From Melampsora larici-populina 98AG31 (taxonomy: Eukaryota; Basidiomycota; Pucciniomycetes; Pucciniales; Melampsoraceae), in contig NW_006768765.1 of the NCBI RefSeq assembly GCF_000204055.1, positions 1,372,385 through 1,436,384 of the forward strand: a stretch of DNA of 64,000 nt. The letters run 5' to 3'. The notes beneath the pieces were generated by a model, which did not search any database, was not told the DNA's origin, and saw only the letters and a program-made list of their open reading frames with translations. How positions within the stretch are numbered: the stretch's first letter is position 1; each line of letters begins with the position of its first letter. Positions 9,702 through 19,970 of the stretch are shown in pieces. The position numbers were made by a program, and so were the translations under genes.

Positions 9702-11963
9702 TTAGGCACCATCGGTGCTAGGTTGGACACTCTGAGGGTTAGCTGACATGATACCTGCTGGATCCAAATGGGCTTTGATTTGTTGAAGTTTTGGGTACTC
9801 ATCAGAATAATACTGAAAGAAAGAGTTTCAATTTCAGCTTTGTTAGCGGGATTGGCAAGGCAGAGAGAGAGCAAATTTTCATCGGGCTCTCGAAATATAT
9901 CTACTTACCCTGCTAGACCACTGTTCTTGAGTATACGCGCTATCTCGATAGTTTGGATAACTTCGAGGGTCTTTTTGGCTATCGAATAAAGGTTTAGTAA
10001 AGGATTGTACAAAACTGATTCCATCGCTTGGCCATGCTTCAGCAGTAGTCGCATTGAGTACTCCATCAGCTCTAAAAAGCAAGAGAGCGTTGTTGTGTGG
10101 AAATCCGTAAGTGTCTTCATCTTCTTTGGTCATCTTACTACTGTAAGATCCGTTTCCTCCCCATAAATCAAAAAACTGTTGCATCCTCTAATTTTCAAGA
10201 GACCGCAAATATAGTCAGTCACCCACAAATAGCAATTGAGAAGATACGAATACCCACAAAATTGATAGATTTCTTTTCTTGGCTTCTTTTCATCAAGTTG
10301 GACATGAACTCTTGGATTGTGTTGTTTGGTAGCGGTTGAAAAGCCAATAAAGAATTGGTATACGCCACAGCGCTAGGTCTAATGGCAGGTGGGCCGTCAA
10401 GAGGTCCCATGAGTGACTCCTGTGGGCCCGAAAGGAGAGAAAGTCAAGCTATTTGAGCTCTTTGGACACACAAAATCTTCAAATGATCTCATTAACAAAC
10501 CTCAGATTGCGCAAACGTGACTGCTCTGTGAAAGATAAAAAAGATACAAAAGATATAGTCGGATTTTATTCCTGCAAATGAGCTGTGAAAGACACTATGA
10601 CGATGGTGAAGAGAAAGTATAGGCATAGGCACACGTACGTCACATTGGTAACATCCGGTGGCGATAGTTGGCTGAGTAGGGGCTCTATGATGGCCTCGAA
10701 TTTCTTCCGATCTCCGTAATATACGCCTGGAAACAACAAGGTGAGAACCCCACGAAAAAGCGACAGACTTCCACAGATTAGATCATAGAAAATATATTGA
10801 AAACAAACCTTGAAATATAATGTGGTCTGGAAAACCTGTTGGAAAACCTAGATTTAATCGGAGGGATAATTCGGGGGGTGCTTGATCGATACCGTAATTT
10901 TGAAACGCATTGAAAGTCGCCACTGCTTTCTCGAGTGTAGGTTTGTTCCATTGATAAGTGTAAAGCACTGGACTCGAGTACGGTTTATGGGCTTTGATGT
11001 CAATTGAGACGATGATACCATAACTGGAGCCAGCTCCCAACACGGCCTATAATGTCGATTTCCCAGTGCGGTGAGCTGAGAAAGTGACGTCGTCATAATG
11101 ATAATCTGAAGTGAAAGCTTACAAAGAAAATATCTGCATTCTGTGTTGCTGTTGCGTGTGTAAGGTTGCCGTTCGGCAAGATTATATCAACCGCCTGCAA
11201 AATGGTTGCATCATCAATAGGTAGCAGAAACATCTTGGAAGACACAGAAGGCAACTAACCACCACGTTGTCCAGCGTACTTCCCAAGAGCCTTGAGGCTG
11301 TGCCGAAACCTCCACCTATCGCGGAACCAACGACCCCGACCTGTCGAGGTAAAGATGCGTGGTATGTCAGCAGACATTCTTTCGATGCAATGTGTGCTGA
11401 GTCGGGTATGTAGATAAAATCATAAGGAAGTGCAAGTGTTTGAACTTTAAACTAACCTCGGTGCATCTTGCATGAGGCCAATAAAGGCCACCATTTTTGA
11501 GTAGAAAGACGGTCAACTCTCGCACTAAGACCCCACCACCGACTCGCACGATGTCAACACCATCTTGCGGTTCCAGCATCTCGATCTGCTTGAAGCTCTT
11601 CATGTTTACGACTATTGCTCCATCTGTGCCTCCCAACCCAAAAGACGTATACGAGTGACCTCCACCGAGAGGTGCAAGGCGAGTTCCAGGAAAAAGTCTT
11701 GCACAAGCCATTGCATCTTGGACACAGGAAACATCGTTGGGTGTTAGGATGAGTTTAGGAATAGGTGCGATTCTCGGGTTATAAGGTTTTATCGACTCCC
11801 CCCACTCTGGAGAATCGGGTGTTAGGATGGGATCGTCCGTTGCTTTCAAGCATGATAATATGTCGGGGTATGTGTCTCGCTGTTTTTGGTCCGTGTGTTT
11901 TGACTGACCAGCCACAAGGAGGTCCAATCCAAGGATCAAAGGAAAAACTAGATGGAAAAACAT
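9702..11963 (-). CDS. Secreted FAD-dependent oxidoreductase (BBE/GOOX-type)
   Basis: Eight exons: 11457-11963, 11260-11340, 11123-11194, 10809-11046, 10635-10726, 10258-10419, 9909-10187 and 9702-9812, closing at 513 aa. A hydrophobic signal peptide (FFHLVFPLILGLDLLVAG) opens the protein. The FAD_binding_4 core shows LAPLGGGHSYTSFGLGG, whose His is the expected 8-alpha attachment site. The next exons give HARC then VGVVGSAIGGGFGTASR, where the Cys matches the 6-S-cysteinyl site, so bicovalent FAD is predicted. GAGSSYGI is the second FAD-contact block. The C-terminal exon YYSDEYPKLQQIKAHLDPAG is the BBE domain. Family members oxidise sugars, oligosaccharides or secondary metabolites with O2, releasing H2O2 outside the cell; the substrate here is not predictable. 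A partial, broken copy lies about 0.95 kb upstream of its start. Confidence 0.9.
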
Positions 11964-12916
11964 ATCTTAATAAAAAATGTGGGCTAAGATTGGACTGAAG
12001 AGAAGAAAGTGCGGTGAAGCCGTTTTTATATGTTGCGTAGTTCATGGGAATCATTTGGGCGCCCGAACCGCAACCGTGTGAATTCTACCACCACGTCGTA
12101 AGACCTTTGATCTTCTTGAAATGAACTTTTTCAAATCAGCTTTCATGATTGTACTCAACGCATGCTGCGTACATAACATCGCGCAGGTGGATGTGAGCTA
12201 GACAGCTTTCCGCAGGTCAGCATCTGTCAGCATGCAACCGAAGGGCGGCCCTTAACACCGGTGGCCCTTAACAAAACCTCGAAATGGCGTGAGCAGCTTG
12301 ATGAATATCATTTAGGGACGCAGTTGCAGTTATTTGACGTCTGACCTTGCAGATCTGGGCGGAGTGGTCATCGGTCATCAGCTTTCCCCCTTTCCCTTTC
12401 ATAGGTCACTCATGCTGAACATCCAGCCAAGAAGTATATTTCAAGGTTTATAGGAGTTCAAGTTGCTCTCCCCGCAGAGCAGAACTTGTCACAGATATAT
12501 GGGTTTTAAATGAGCTTCCCACATTCATCAAAGCAAATATGTAGGTGACAGGCTCAGTCTGAATTTCTTATTTCAATGAGAAAGAGATGCGAGTAAGATA
12601 TGTAATTGATTTAAGTGTGCCATTCTTCCATTACAAGCATAACGTGCACCTACAATACCTAATAAGATGAAAACGCGCATAACTCAACATCCCAATAAAT
12701 CACACATCAACACTATTGAGCCCACATAGCACACAGGTGAAATGTCTTGTCAGAACTTCAGAACATTTTACGATTTTCACAATCAGATAAACTACCAATC
12801 AAATGAAGATGGTAGATGAAAACATGAGAAAGATGTTGCAACAACAAAGTGGTTCAAATATCTTTTAATTCTTCTTCATCAGCGAGAAGTATAAGCTGAT
12901 GGTGTCCATCTTACAC
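11964..12916. other. Upstream region of the FAD oxidoreductase
   Basis: About 950 bp separate the start codon of the FAD oxidase from the broken copy. It should hold the promoter of the minus-strand gene, but no confident TATA or operator-like motif stands out and no gene is seen. Confidence 0.4.
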
Positions 12917-13420
12917 ACCACCAGGGCTTGGTTGAATACTCTGAGGATTAGCTGACATGATACCTGCTGGATCCAGATGAGCTTTGATTTGTTGAAGTGT
13001 TGGGTATTGATTGGAATAATACTAAAAGTGAAGGTTTTTAAGACAGAAATCTTTAGCAAGAGCATCAAAGCATCCAGAGTAAATATCTTCATCAGGCACT
13101 CTGGGGACTTTGTGCTTACTCTGCTAGACCACTGTTCTTCATTATAAGCATAATCCCTAGAGTTTGGATAACTTCTAGGAAATTTTTTACTAGTGAACAA
13201 AGGTTTTGTGAAATATTGTACTAAGCTGATTGCATTGCTTGGCCAAGCTCCAATATTGGTTGCATTTTCAGCACTTTGTCATATCTGAACAGCAAAAGAG
13301 CCTTGGTGTGTGAGAATGTGTATGTCCCTTCATCTTTCTCTGCCATTTTACTGTTGTAGGATTGATATCCACCCCTGGCATATTGTAACATAGATTCATA
13401 ATCAACAATCACCTACACCA
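12917..13420 (-). pseudogene. Partial, frameshifted copy of the FAD oxidoreductase 3' end
   Basis: Minus-strand translation from about 13420 gives GGYQSYNSKMAEKDEGTYTF and ALLLFRYDKVL, then loses frame. Matching blocks resume in another frame with SYPNSRDYAYNEEQWSSRV, and the last block reads YSNQYPTLQQIKAHLDPAG through NPQSIQPSPGG to a stop near 12917. These parallel exons 7 and 8 of the intact gene at 9702-11963. The N-terminal two thirds are absent. Divergence is substantial, so this is an old paralogue fragment, not a recent duplication. Confidence 0.82.
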
Positions 13421-13679
13421 CAAATCCATCAAAACTGTTTTTACGGGGGTCCAATGCGGTTAAAAAACTAATTTTCTTTGGTGGTGCAAAACGTTTATCA
13501 AACACCCCCAACACATCAATTCCAAAACAATACTCTTGGCATTCCAGCACTGTGCACTGGGCCCTTGACCAATGAGAAATCTAGGAGCAAGTTCATTTCC
13601 TAATTTTCTTTCATTATCATTTTTTTTTCAATTTTGTGATGAAACACTCAATAAAGGAATAGATGGATAACCCAGATTG

Positions 13680-13733
13680 GCCCAGCTCCGCAGCACTCAT
13701 TGGCTCCCCAAAGCAATGAGTGTTGCAGCTGGG
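13680..13733. repeat. Imperfect hairpin beside the retrotransposon
   Basis: CCCAGCTCCGCAGCACTCATT pairs with AATGAGTGTTGCAGCTGGG around a 13-nt loop. It lies about 100 bp before the LTR element and could be part of the repeat into which that element inserted. Confidence 0.6.
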
Positions 13734-13837
13734 AATGGTTTCTGGAGATTGGTCAGACATTTATACAGTCTTGAACTCCTCAACTATACATGGTTGTTTC
13801 AAAATTTAGGCATCATTTTGGAGTATTCCAGCACCTA

Positions 13838-14043
13838 TGTTATGGACAGACTTGGGGGTTTTCGGCGACGAGGGTCAAGGGAGTTCTGGTGAGGATTTGT
13901 ATCTATTACCAGTCTTCCTATGTGGATTGTCGGATGAGGGAAAATCTGTACAGGCAATGTATCTACAACTATAAGATGGTTCTCGAGCTTGTGACATGTA
14001 ATGTGAATATGTCACTCAAGTGAAATAGAACCAGTTCATAACA
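13838..14043 (-). repeat. 3' LTR of the Gypsy element
   Basis: 206 bp, by eye identical to 19760-19965. It is bounded by TGTTATG and CATAACA and preceded by the target duplication ACCTA. Confidence 0.96.
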
Positions 14044-14060
14044 TTATCCCCCCTTTAATG
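14044..14060 (-). other. Polypurine tract for plus-strand priming
   Basis: Reading the minus strand into the 3' LTR gives AAAGGGGGGATAA immediately before TGTTATG. A purine run at exactly this place is the standard plus-strand primer of LTR elements. Confidence 0.85.
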
Positions 14061-14138
14061 CCCAAGCTTCCTCTTGCAAGCTCTGCATTCTTTCCACGGG
14101 CTGCGTTAAAAAACCCAGTGGGAAAAAGCATAGCCCTC

Positions 14139-17100
14139 TCACTTCTTCCGCCTTCTCCTTTTGTACTTATTTGTTGCGTCGGGATATTTTAAATTAAACT
14201 CATTAACTAAATCTTGACTATTCTTGAGGTTGATTTCGGGTTCCCATGAATTGTTTTCCTTGCCAAATCCTTTCCAACTCACAAAGTATTCCTTCTTGTT
14301 GTACCTTCTTCTACAATCTAGTATCTCGTTGACTTCCCATTCTTCTTCATCCTGTATTATGATTGGTTCGACTGGGGGTTGTTTTCGTTGATGTATTGTA
14401 TCCGGGTTATGTTTCCTGAGTACAGAGACATGAAATACAGGATGGACGCTTTTCATGGAAAGAGGGAGATTCAATTTATAAGTAGAATTTGATATCTTTT
14501 GGATAATGAAGAAAGGACCTAGCCATCTATTTTCTAATTTTGGGCTTGGCCTAGTTGTCGAAATGTTTCGTCCGTTCAACCAGACTTGGTCTCCTACTTC
14601 CCATCTTGGTGTTTGTTGTACTCTTTTGTCAAATTGTTCTTTCATCTTCTCTTGAGTTAATTCTAAACATTGATTTAATTCAGATTGCACTTCGGCGAGT
14701 GTTTGCATCCTCTTCTCTACTGCTGGCACACACTGTTCAGCTGATGGTACTTTGTTGAATGATGGGTTAAATCCATAGTTAGCTTTAAACGGTGAAATGC
14801 CCGTGGATTCATGGTCTTTGTTGTTATACGAGAACTCAGCTGTGGGCAGTAGACTTTCCCAATCGTCTTGTCGATATTTAACGAAATGTCGTAAATATTG
14901 TTCGATTACTTTATTGACGATCTCGCTTTGACCGTCTGTACGTGGGTGGAAAGCGGTTGACGGGTGAAGGCGTATACCTAGGCGTTTGTCAATTTCTTCC
15001 GTGATCTGTGAAATGAAAATACTACCCCTATCTGAGATTATCGTCTTGGGAGTTCCATGAAGCTTCCATACGTTCTTCATCATGAGATCTGCTAGGTCTT
15101 CAGCCGACATTGATTCAGTACAAGCAATGAAATGACTCATTTTCGTTAATCTATCCACCACGGTTAATATGCTGTCGTAGCCGTTTGATGCAGGGAGGCC
15201 GGTGATAAGGTCATATGAGATATCCGTCCACGGGCCAGCCGGTATCGGTAATGGCTCCAGAGTCCCAAAGGGTTTCTGTGTGGTTGATTTAACCCTTAGA
15301 CAAGAGTCACAACCGTCCACGTACCTGTTGACGTACGCTTTCTGAGATGGCCAGATGAAGCTTCTCCTGACCAATCCGAGAGTCTTTGCTCGACCTGGGT
15401 GTCCCGCAAGCAATGAGTCGTGTCTGCTTCTTAGTATTGAGTATTTGATGTCGTCGACGTCAGGTACTTCTATTCTACCTTGGTTGTAGAGGATACCATC
15501 TTGTACTTTGTAATGCTTCAAAGCTGCTTTCGTCTTGGCTGATATCGGGTTCAAGGTTGCGTTCATCAGTTCCCCTATCCTGTCACACTCTATGCTTGCG
15601 TCTCTGATTCGTTGTATAATTTGATCATCCGTAGGAATGTCCGGTGCCTTAGTGCCAGTTTCAGCGATGCCCAATACATCCACCTCAAACCAGTGCTCAG
15701 AATTGTCGAGTGCAACCACTTCATCTTCGAAGAACCCCTCTACGCTAGCAAGCTCGACCGGGAACGTGTCTGGGCCGATGTTTTCGGGTCTTAACAACTG
15801 GCCAAAGGTCAATTTTTCCTCGTTAGTAGGCGCCAGGTCCGGTCTTCTAGATAAGGCATCTGGTTTGGTAGCTTTACTGCCGGGTCGGAATTTAATCACG
15901 AAATCGAAACAGCCCAGTGTCTCCGCCCATCGAGCCTGTCTGCGGGTAAGCTGCTTGGTTGTCATGAAAGACTCCAGGTTACGATGGTCCGTGTAGACTA
16001 TCACATCTAGGCGGTTGGGGTTTCCCTCCAGGTAGTGGCGCCACTCTTTGAAAGACGCGACAATCGCCAGTAGTTCCTTATCAAAGATCTCGTAGTTCCT
16101 TTCAGCTTGGACTAGTGATCTGGACAGGTAAGCTACTGGGTGGAGTTCTCCATCGTCCTCGCTGCATTGTGATAGCACTGCTCCTAATGCAAAATCGGAG
16201 CAGTCACATTCCAGAGTAAACGGCTTGTATGGATCGGCTATCTTCAGTACGGGTGCGGTGGTGAAGGAGGTCTTCAGGCTCTCAAAGGCTTTTTCGCATT
16301 TTTCATCCCAGACATAGTGCGCGTTGAGCTTGGTCAGATTATGAAGTGGTCTTGTGGTTCTTGAAAATTGGTCGATGAAACGTCGGTAAAAATTGGCGAA
16401 TCCAATGAAGCGTTGGAGTTCAGATACTGATTGGGGTGCTGGCCATTCTTTGACGGCTTTCACTTTCGTCGGGTCCATTCTGATTTTATTCTTAGAGATA
16501 ATAAGGCCAAGGTATTCAATTTCCTTCTTCGAGAACTCGCATTTTTCGGGTTTCAGCCAGAGTGTATGCTTGGATAGGACGTCGAGTACGCCATCAACAG
16601 CGCCTTCGTGATCTACTTTAGGCTTTGTATAAATCATAATGTCATCCAAGAAGGCCGCGGTGTCTTTACCTATACGTCCCAATAAGATATCTTGAATAAA
16701 GTATTGGAAATAACCAGGGGCGCCTGTTGGCCCAAAAGGCATAGTCAGAGGTGCAAACTGGCCTTGTTTGCATATAAAGGCCAGTTTATCCTCATCACCC
16801 TCTGCTACTCGAAGATTACCGTACGCATTGCGCATATCAAGCTTGGTAAAGTCTTCGGCATCCAGCAAACTGTTGACTAAGTCCATAGTCAACGGTAGTG
16901 GGTATTTGTTCTTGACGGTTAGGGCGTTGAGCTTACGGTAATCAAAACAAGGGCGCAGATTGCCGTCCTTCTTCCCTGTGAATAACACAGGGGCAGCCCA
17001 TGGCGAAGTGGTTCGACGGATAGTCCCGTTGGCTAAGCCTGAATTCACCAATTCCTCCAAAGCAGCGTCCTCGGCTGGTGATAATGGAATTATCCTGCTA

Positions 17101-18296
17101 GCCTGCGGTTGAGCTCCCGGTATCAGTTCGACACGAAAGTCGTAGCGGCGTCTCGGGGGTAGGCGTTGGGCATTGGACTTCCTAAACATGTGTAAGTGCC
17201 TATGATACCTAGACGGGACAATTTCCTCTAGAGCTTTGACGGGTTCGAGTTTCTTTTTGTCGGCGGCGAGTCGTGCTGAGGTTGACCAGGACGTCTTGGC
17301 TGCTGTGACCTGGATTGATGTGTTATTCAAGGGAGAAACAGGCTTGCCAGCTGTTCGGGTTGAACATGGGTTGGAATCAGTAATAAACTCACATTGCGGG
17401 GGCGTTGATATATCTAAAAAGACATTAGCCCCCTCGTCACTGTTCCTTGCGTGCCCCTGAGGCTCCTCCTTGGGATCGTCGGGGTTCTGTGGCGGGACGG
17501 ACGAGGCCGTATTCACTACGGCCGCAATGCTCGTATCCGGGTCTTGTGTCGTGATGTGTTCGTGGTTTTCGTTGTTCGTGGTGGGTGTAATCGTGATAAG
17601 GGGGGAACTATCGGGAGATAGAGGGTTGTCATCTGTTTCAAGGTGATTAGGATTAACTGGACTCTCGAACTCACATTGCGGGGATGCTAACGTGTCAGAA
17701 TTGACACACATCCCCTCGTAATTGTGCCTAGCGTCCCTCATGGGGTCCAACGAGTGGCCAGATAAGGGTGTTTTCGGCCAATACGAAACCAATGAAGTGG
17801 TTGCAACGTGAGTCTCGGCTGGGTGTACCATACTTTTACTCCAGTCAATCAGGTGAAAGTTTTTCTTGATCCATGGCATGCCAAGTATGCCGTCGTACGA
17901 GTCTTTGAGTCTTGTAATGATGAATGGGGTCGGTAATGGGTCGGATTTGATAAAAAGGTGGGTCTTGAAGGAAGATCGGCTCTCAGAGCCGTCGAATCCA
18001 GTGATCAATTGGTCATGTCGATCAGCACCGGCTATCAAGCCAGCGTGGTAGGCAAATGATTCACTGAGCACATCGTGCGTAGCACCTGAATCAATGAGGA
18101 ACGTAGCGGGAAATGTTTGGGACGGTGTGGCTCGGGGAATTTGGGACATGGATAATGTGGTGTGTAAAAAAATGCGCGGGTCGTTTGTATTGCACAAGTT
18201 CATTCTACTAGATCCCACATTAATTGATGACAAATTCTCCAGGTGGCTCAGGATGGGCACAACCTTCAATCCTGAGCTTCTCCATTTTTTGAAGTT
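14139..18296 (-). CDS. pol: Pol polyprotein (PR-RT-RH-IN-chromodomain), expressed by -1 frameshift
   Basis: The frame is open from just after a TGA at 18297-18299 to 14139, about 1385 codons, with no ATG at its head. Order of domains: aspartic protease (LIDSGATHDVLS); reverse transcriptase (KLDMRNAYGNLRV, then FLDDIMIYTK as the catalytic YxDD-type box); RNase H (LECDCSDFALGAVLSQ, YTDHRNLESF); integrase with an HHCC finger (H-x3-H region near DSLLAGHPGRAK, then CDSC) and catalytic D, D and E (DISYDLITGLP, ISDRGSIF, DGQSEIVNKVIEQYL); and a chromodomain (EWEVNEILDCRRR, YFVSWKGF, NSWEPE) that typically targets integration to heterochromatin marks. Pol lies in the -1 frame relative to gag, overlapping it by 31 nt. 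All key residues appear intact. Confidence 0.95.
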   Translation of the reverse strand, partial: NFKKWRSSGLKVVPILSHLENLSSINVGSSRMNLCNTNDPRIFLHTTLSMSQIPRATPSQTFPATFLIDSGATHDVLSESFAYHAGLIAGADRHDQLITGFDGSESRSSFKTHLFIKSDPLPTPFIITRLKDSYDGILGMPWIKKNFHLIDWSKSMVHPAETHVATTSLVSYWPKTPLSGHSLDPMRDARHNYEGMCVNSDTLASPQCEFESPVNPNHLETDDNPLSPDSSPLITITPTTNNENHEHITTQDPDTSIAAVVNTASSVPPQNPDDPKEEPQGHARNSDEGANVFLDISTPPQCEFITDSNPCSTRTAGKPVSPLNNTSIQVTAAKTSWSTSARLAADKKKLEPVKALEEIVPSRYHRHLHMFRKSNAQRLPPRRRYDFRVELIPGAQPQASRIIPLSPAEDAALEELVNSGLANGTIRRTTSPWAAPVLFTGKKDGNLRPCFDYRKLNALTVKNKYPLPLTMDLVNSLLDAEDFTKLDMRNAYGNLRVAEGDEDKLAFICKQGQFAPLTMPFGPTGAPGYFQYFIQDILLGRIGKDTAAFLDDIMIYTKPKVDHEGAVDGVLDVLSKHTLWLKPEKCEFSKKEIEYLGLIISKNKIRMDPTKVKAVKEWPAPQSVSELQRFIGFANFYRRFIDQFSRTTRPLHNLTKLNAHYVWDEKCEKAFESLKTSFTTAPVLKIADPYKPFTLECDCSDFALGAVLSQCSEDDGELHPVAYLSRSLVQAERNYEIFDKELLAIVASFKEWRHYLEGNPNRLDVIVYTDHRNLESFMTTKQLTRRQARWAETLGCFDFVIKFRPGSKATKPDALSRRPDLAPTNEEKLTFGQLLRPENIGPDTFPVELASVEGFFEDEVVALDNSEHWFEVDVLGIAETGTKAPDIPTDDQIIQRIRDASIECDRIGELMNATLNPISAKTKAALKHYKVQDGILYNQGRIEVPDVDDIKYSILRSRHDSLLAGHPGRAKTLGLVRRSFIWPSQKAYVNRYVDGCDSCLRVKSTTQKPFGTLEPLPIPAGPWTDISYDLITGLPASNGYDSILTVVDRLTKMSHFIACTESMSAEDLADLMMKNVWKLHGTPKTIISDRGSIFISQITEEIDKRLGIRLHPSTAFHPRTDGQSEIVNKVIEQYLRHFVKYRQDDWESLLPTAEFSYNNKDHESTGISPFKANYGFNPSFNKVPSAEQCVPAVEKRMQTLAEVQSELNQCLELTQEKMKEQFDKRVQQTPRWEVGDQVWLNGRNISTTRPSPKLENRWLGPFFIIQKISNSTYKLNLPLSMKSVHPVFHVSVLRKHNPDTIHQRKQPPVEPIIIQDEEEWEVNEILDCRRRYNKKEYFVSWKGFGKENNSWEPEINLKNSQDLVNEFNLKYPDATNKYKRRRRKK
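18244..18290 (-). promoter_or_regulatory. Programmed -1 ribosomal frameshift site (gag-pol)
   Basis: On the minus strand the heptamer A AAA AAT (18284-18290) is in the gag frame. A 6-nt spacer GGAGAA follows, then a perfect 9-bp hairpin GCTCAGGAT/ATCCTGAGC with a 14-nt loop that contains the gag stop. Slippage by -1 leads directly into the open pol frame. Slippery heptamer, spacer and downstream stem all fit the classical retroviral rule. Confidence 0.88.
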
Positions 18297-19348
18297 TCAG
18301 CTCGTCCTACTCCTTCTAAACTACTGGTATGATTCACCCTCTGATTACTCAACTCTGCGACTTTAATTTCCAATCCAGCTATTTTTGATTGATAACCACC
18401 TCGACCCTTCCCTTTCCTACTAGCTCTACGATCGGGACATGCGCTGGAGATGTGACCCTGGCCATTGCAGCGGAAGCATAAACCCGCTCGCATACGTCGT
18501 GCTCGTTCCTCTTCGGACAATCTAACGTAGGCGGCTGATAAATCCATGGCATTGGGGTCTGAGATTCCTGCACTCGTGCTTGGCGTATGGAAGGTTGGGT
18601 TGGTCGCGCCGTGTAATTTACTGTCTATCTTGATAGCTAAATTAGTGATTTGTTCAATTGACGTGAAATCCTCTTGCGTCATAACCATTGCCACTCTAAT
18701 CTCCTTTTTCAAACCTTGCTCGTATTGACTAATGAGCGTCGGAGTTTCCCAGCCAGTAGAAGTTGCGTGAATGTTAAATTCATGGGTATACGCGGCCACG
18801 GTGGTCTTCTGCGATAAGTTTCGCAGCGCGCGTTCCGCCTTCGATTTCTTCTCAGTATCGAAATACATAGCTTTAAAATTTGTAACGAAGCGTTCAAAGG
18901 TTACGAGGTGGGCGGTAGCGGGGTCGAATAACTCCTTTGTCAAGGGTTGCGCCCAACTGCTGGCTGCTCCCGTGAGGTAAGACAGCGAGAAAACCACCTT
19001 ACTTCGGTCGTCGGGGAAGAGGTAGGGGTGTGCCAGCATATAGAGCTGGACTTGACTCGCAAAGATCTCTGCGGGTTCGCCTCGAGCGCCGTTGAATTTA
19101 TCGGGCGTCGAGACTTTGGGGCCCTTCAGGACCGGTTCAGCTGGTGGTGGCTGTGGCGCAGTGGGTGGTTGAGTGGCTGCAGCAGGTGCAGATGGGCCTC
19201 GGGATTCCAACGCCGCTAAACGAGCTTCGGACTGCTGGTATCTGGCTTCAGCTTGTCCTCGCATCAGGCGTTCTTCAGCCAATGAGGTGGAAAGCTCCGC
19301 AAGCTTGCGTTGTATGTCTTCGAGAGAGGTCATGTTGGTGTCAGACAT
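18266..19348 (-). CDS. gag: Gag structural protein with CCHC knuckle
   Basis: About 360 residues if translation starts at the ATG at 19346-19348 (MSDTNMTSLEDI). The frame stays open upstream beyond 19480 without another ATG, so a non-AUG start cannot be excluded. An N-terminal coiled-coil-like segment (KLAELSTSLAEERLMRGQAE) precedes the retrotrans_gag capsid region (EIFASQVQLYMLAHP, FVTNFKAMYF, NLSQKTTVAAYTHEF). One zinc knuckle, CFRCNGQGHISSAC, binds RNA. The stop TGA (18266-18268) overlaps the pol frame, with the slippery site 16 nt before it. Gag packages the element RNA in cytoplasmic particles. Confidence 0.93.
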   Translation of the reverse strand: MSDTNMTSLEDIQRKLAELSTSLAEERLMRGQAEARYQQSEARLAALESRGPSAPAAATQPPTAPQPPPAEPVLKGPKVSTPDKFNGARGEPAEIFASQVQLYMLAHPYLFPDDRSKVVFSLSYLTGAASSWAQPLTKELFDPATAHLVTFERFVTNFKAMYFDTEKKSKAERALRNLSQKTTVAAYTHEFNIHATSTGWETPTLISQYEQGLKKEIRVAMVMTQEDFTSIEQITNLAIKIDSKLHGATNPTFHTPSTSAGISDPNAMDLSAAYVRLSEEERARRMRAGLCFRCNGQGHISSACPDRRASRKGKGRGGYQSKIAGLEIKVAELSNQRVNHTSSLEGVGRAETSKNGEAQD

Positions 19349-19748
19349 ATCGATCTCGCTACCGGTAAGGCTAGAATCGGCGTCGAGAAAAGGGATCGGA
19401 GTTTCACTATCAGAGTCCTCCTCCTCTAAAGGAGCACGGTAAGATGGAGACGTGGTTGCGTTTGCTAGTCCAGGGATCACAGTCGGGATCGACAGAGTTT
19501 TTAGTAAGTAAGATAAGGTTCTGGTGGATTCGGTTTCAGCGTATGCAGATTAGTTAATAAGGTTTTCGATTTCGAATAGTTTCTTGGGTCTTTTCAACTT
19601 TGAATTTCTGAGATCTAGATAAGGTTTTCTAATGAGGTCGAGATTCGCTAGTATTCTGAATCTTGAGGTTCGGTTTTCTTTCGATTTAAGTCAATTCTAC
19701 TTGTTTCTTCTTGGTGATCTATCTATAGTCCTTGAGTCTCGTCTATAG

Positions 19749-19758
19749 ATCCGACAAT
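19749..19758 (-). other. Self-priming primer-binding site
   Basis: One base inside the 5' LTR, the minus strand reads ATTGTCGGAT. This is exactly complementary to ATCCGACAAT within the LTR (minus strand of 19848-19857). That LTR sequence begins 38 nt downstream of a TATAG box (19891-19895), where transcription should start. The arrangement matches self-primed elements of the Tf1/sushi type; no tRNA-like TGG primer site is present. Confidence 0.75.
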
Positions 19759-19759
19759 A

Positions 19760-19965
19760 TGTTATGGACAGACTTGGGGGTTTTCGGCGACGAGGGTCAA
19801 GGGAGTTCTGGTGAGGATTTGTATCTATTACCAGTCTTCCTATGTGGATTGTCGGATGAGGGAAAATCTGTACAGGCAATGTATCTACAACTATAAGATG
19901 GTTCTCGAGCTTGTGACATGTAATGTGAATATGTCACTCAAGTGAAATAGAACCAGTTCATAACA
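19760..19965 (-). repeat. 5' LTR of the Gypsy element
   Basis: 206 bp, by eye identical to 13838-14043. It contains TATAG at 19891-19895 (minus strand) and is followed by the target duplication ACCTA. Confidence 0.96.
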
Positions 19966-19970
19966 ACCTA

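Larger units (their letters stand above)
13838..19965 (-). mobile_element. Complete Ty3/Gypsy chromovirus LTR retrotransposon
   Basis: Two direct 206-bp LTRs (13838-14043 and 19760-19965) start TGTTATGG and end CATAACA. They appear identical base for base, and the element is flanked by the 5-bp duplication ACCTA (13833-13837, 19966-19970). The coding strand is minus. It carries gag, a frameshifted pol with protease, reverse transcriptase, RNase H, integrase and a C-terminal chromodomain, a polypurine tract beside the 3' LTR and a self-complementary primer site beside the 5' LTR. Both long reading frames are open. It therefore looks like a recent, potentially active insertion. Confidence 0.97.
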
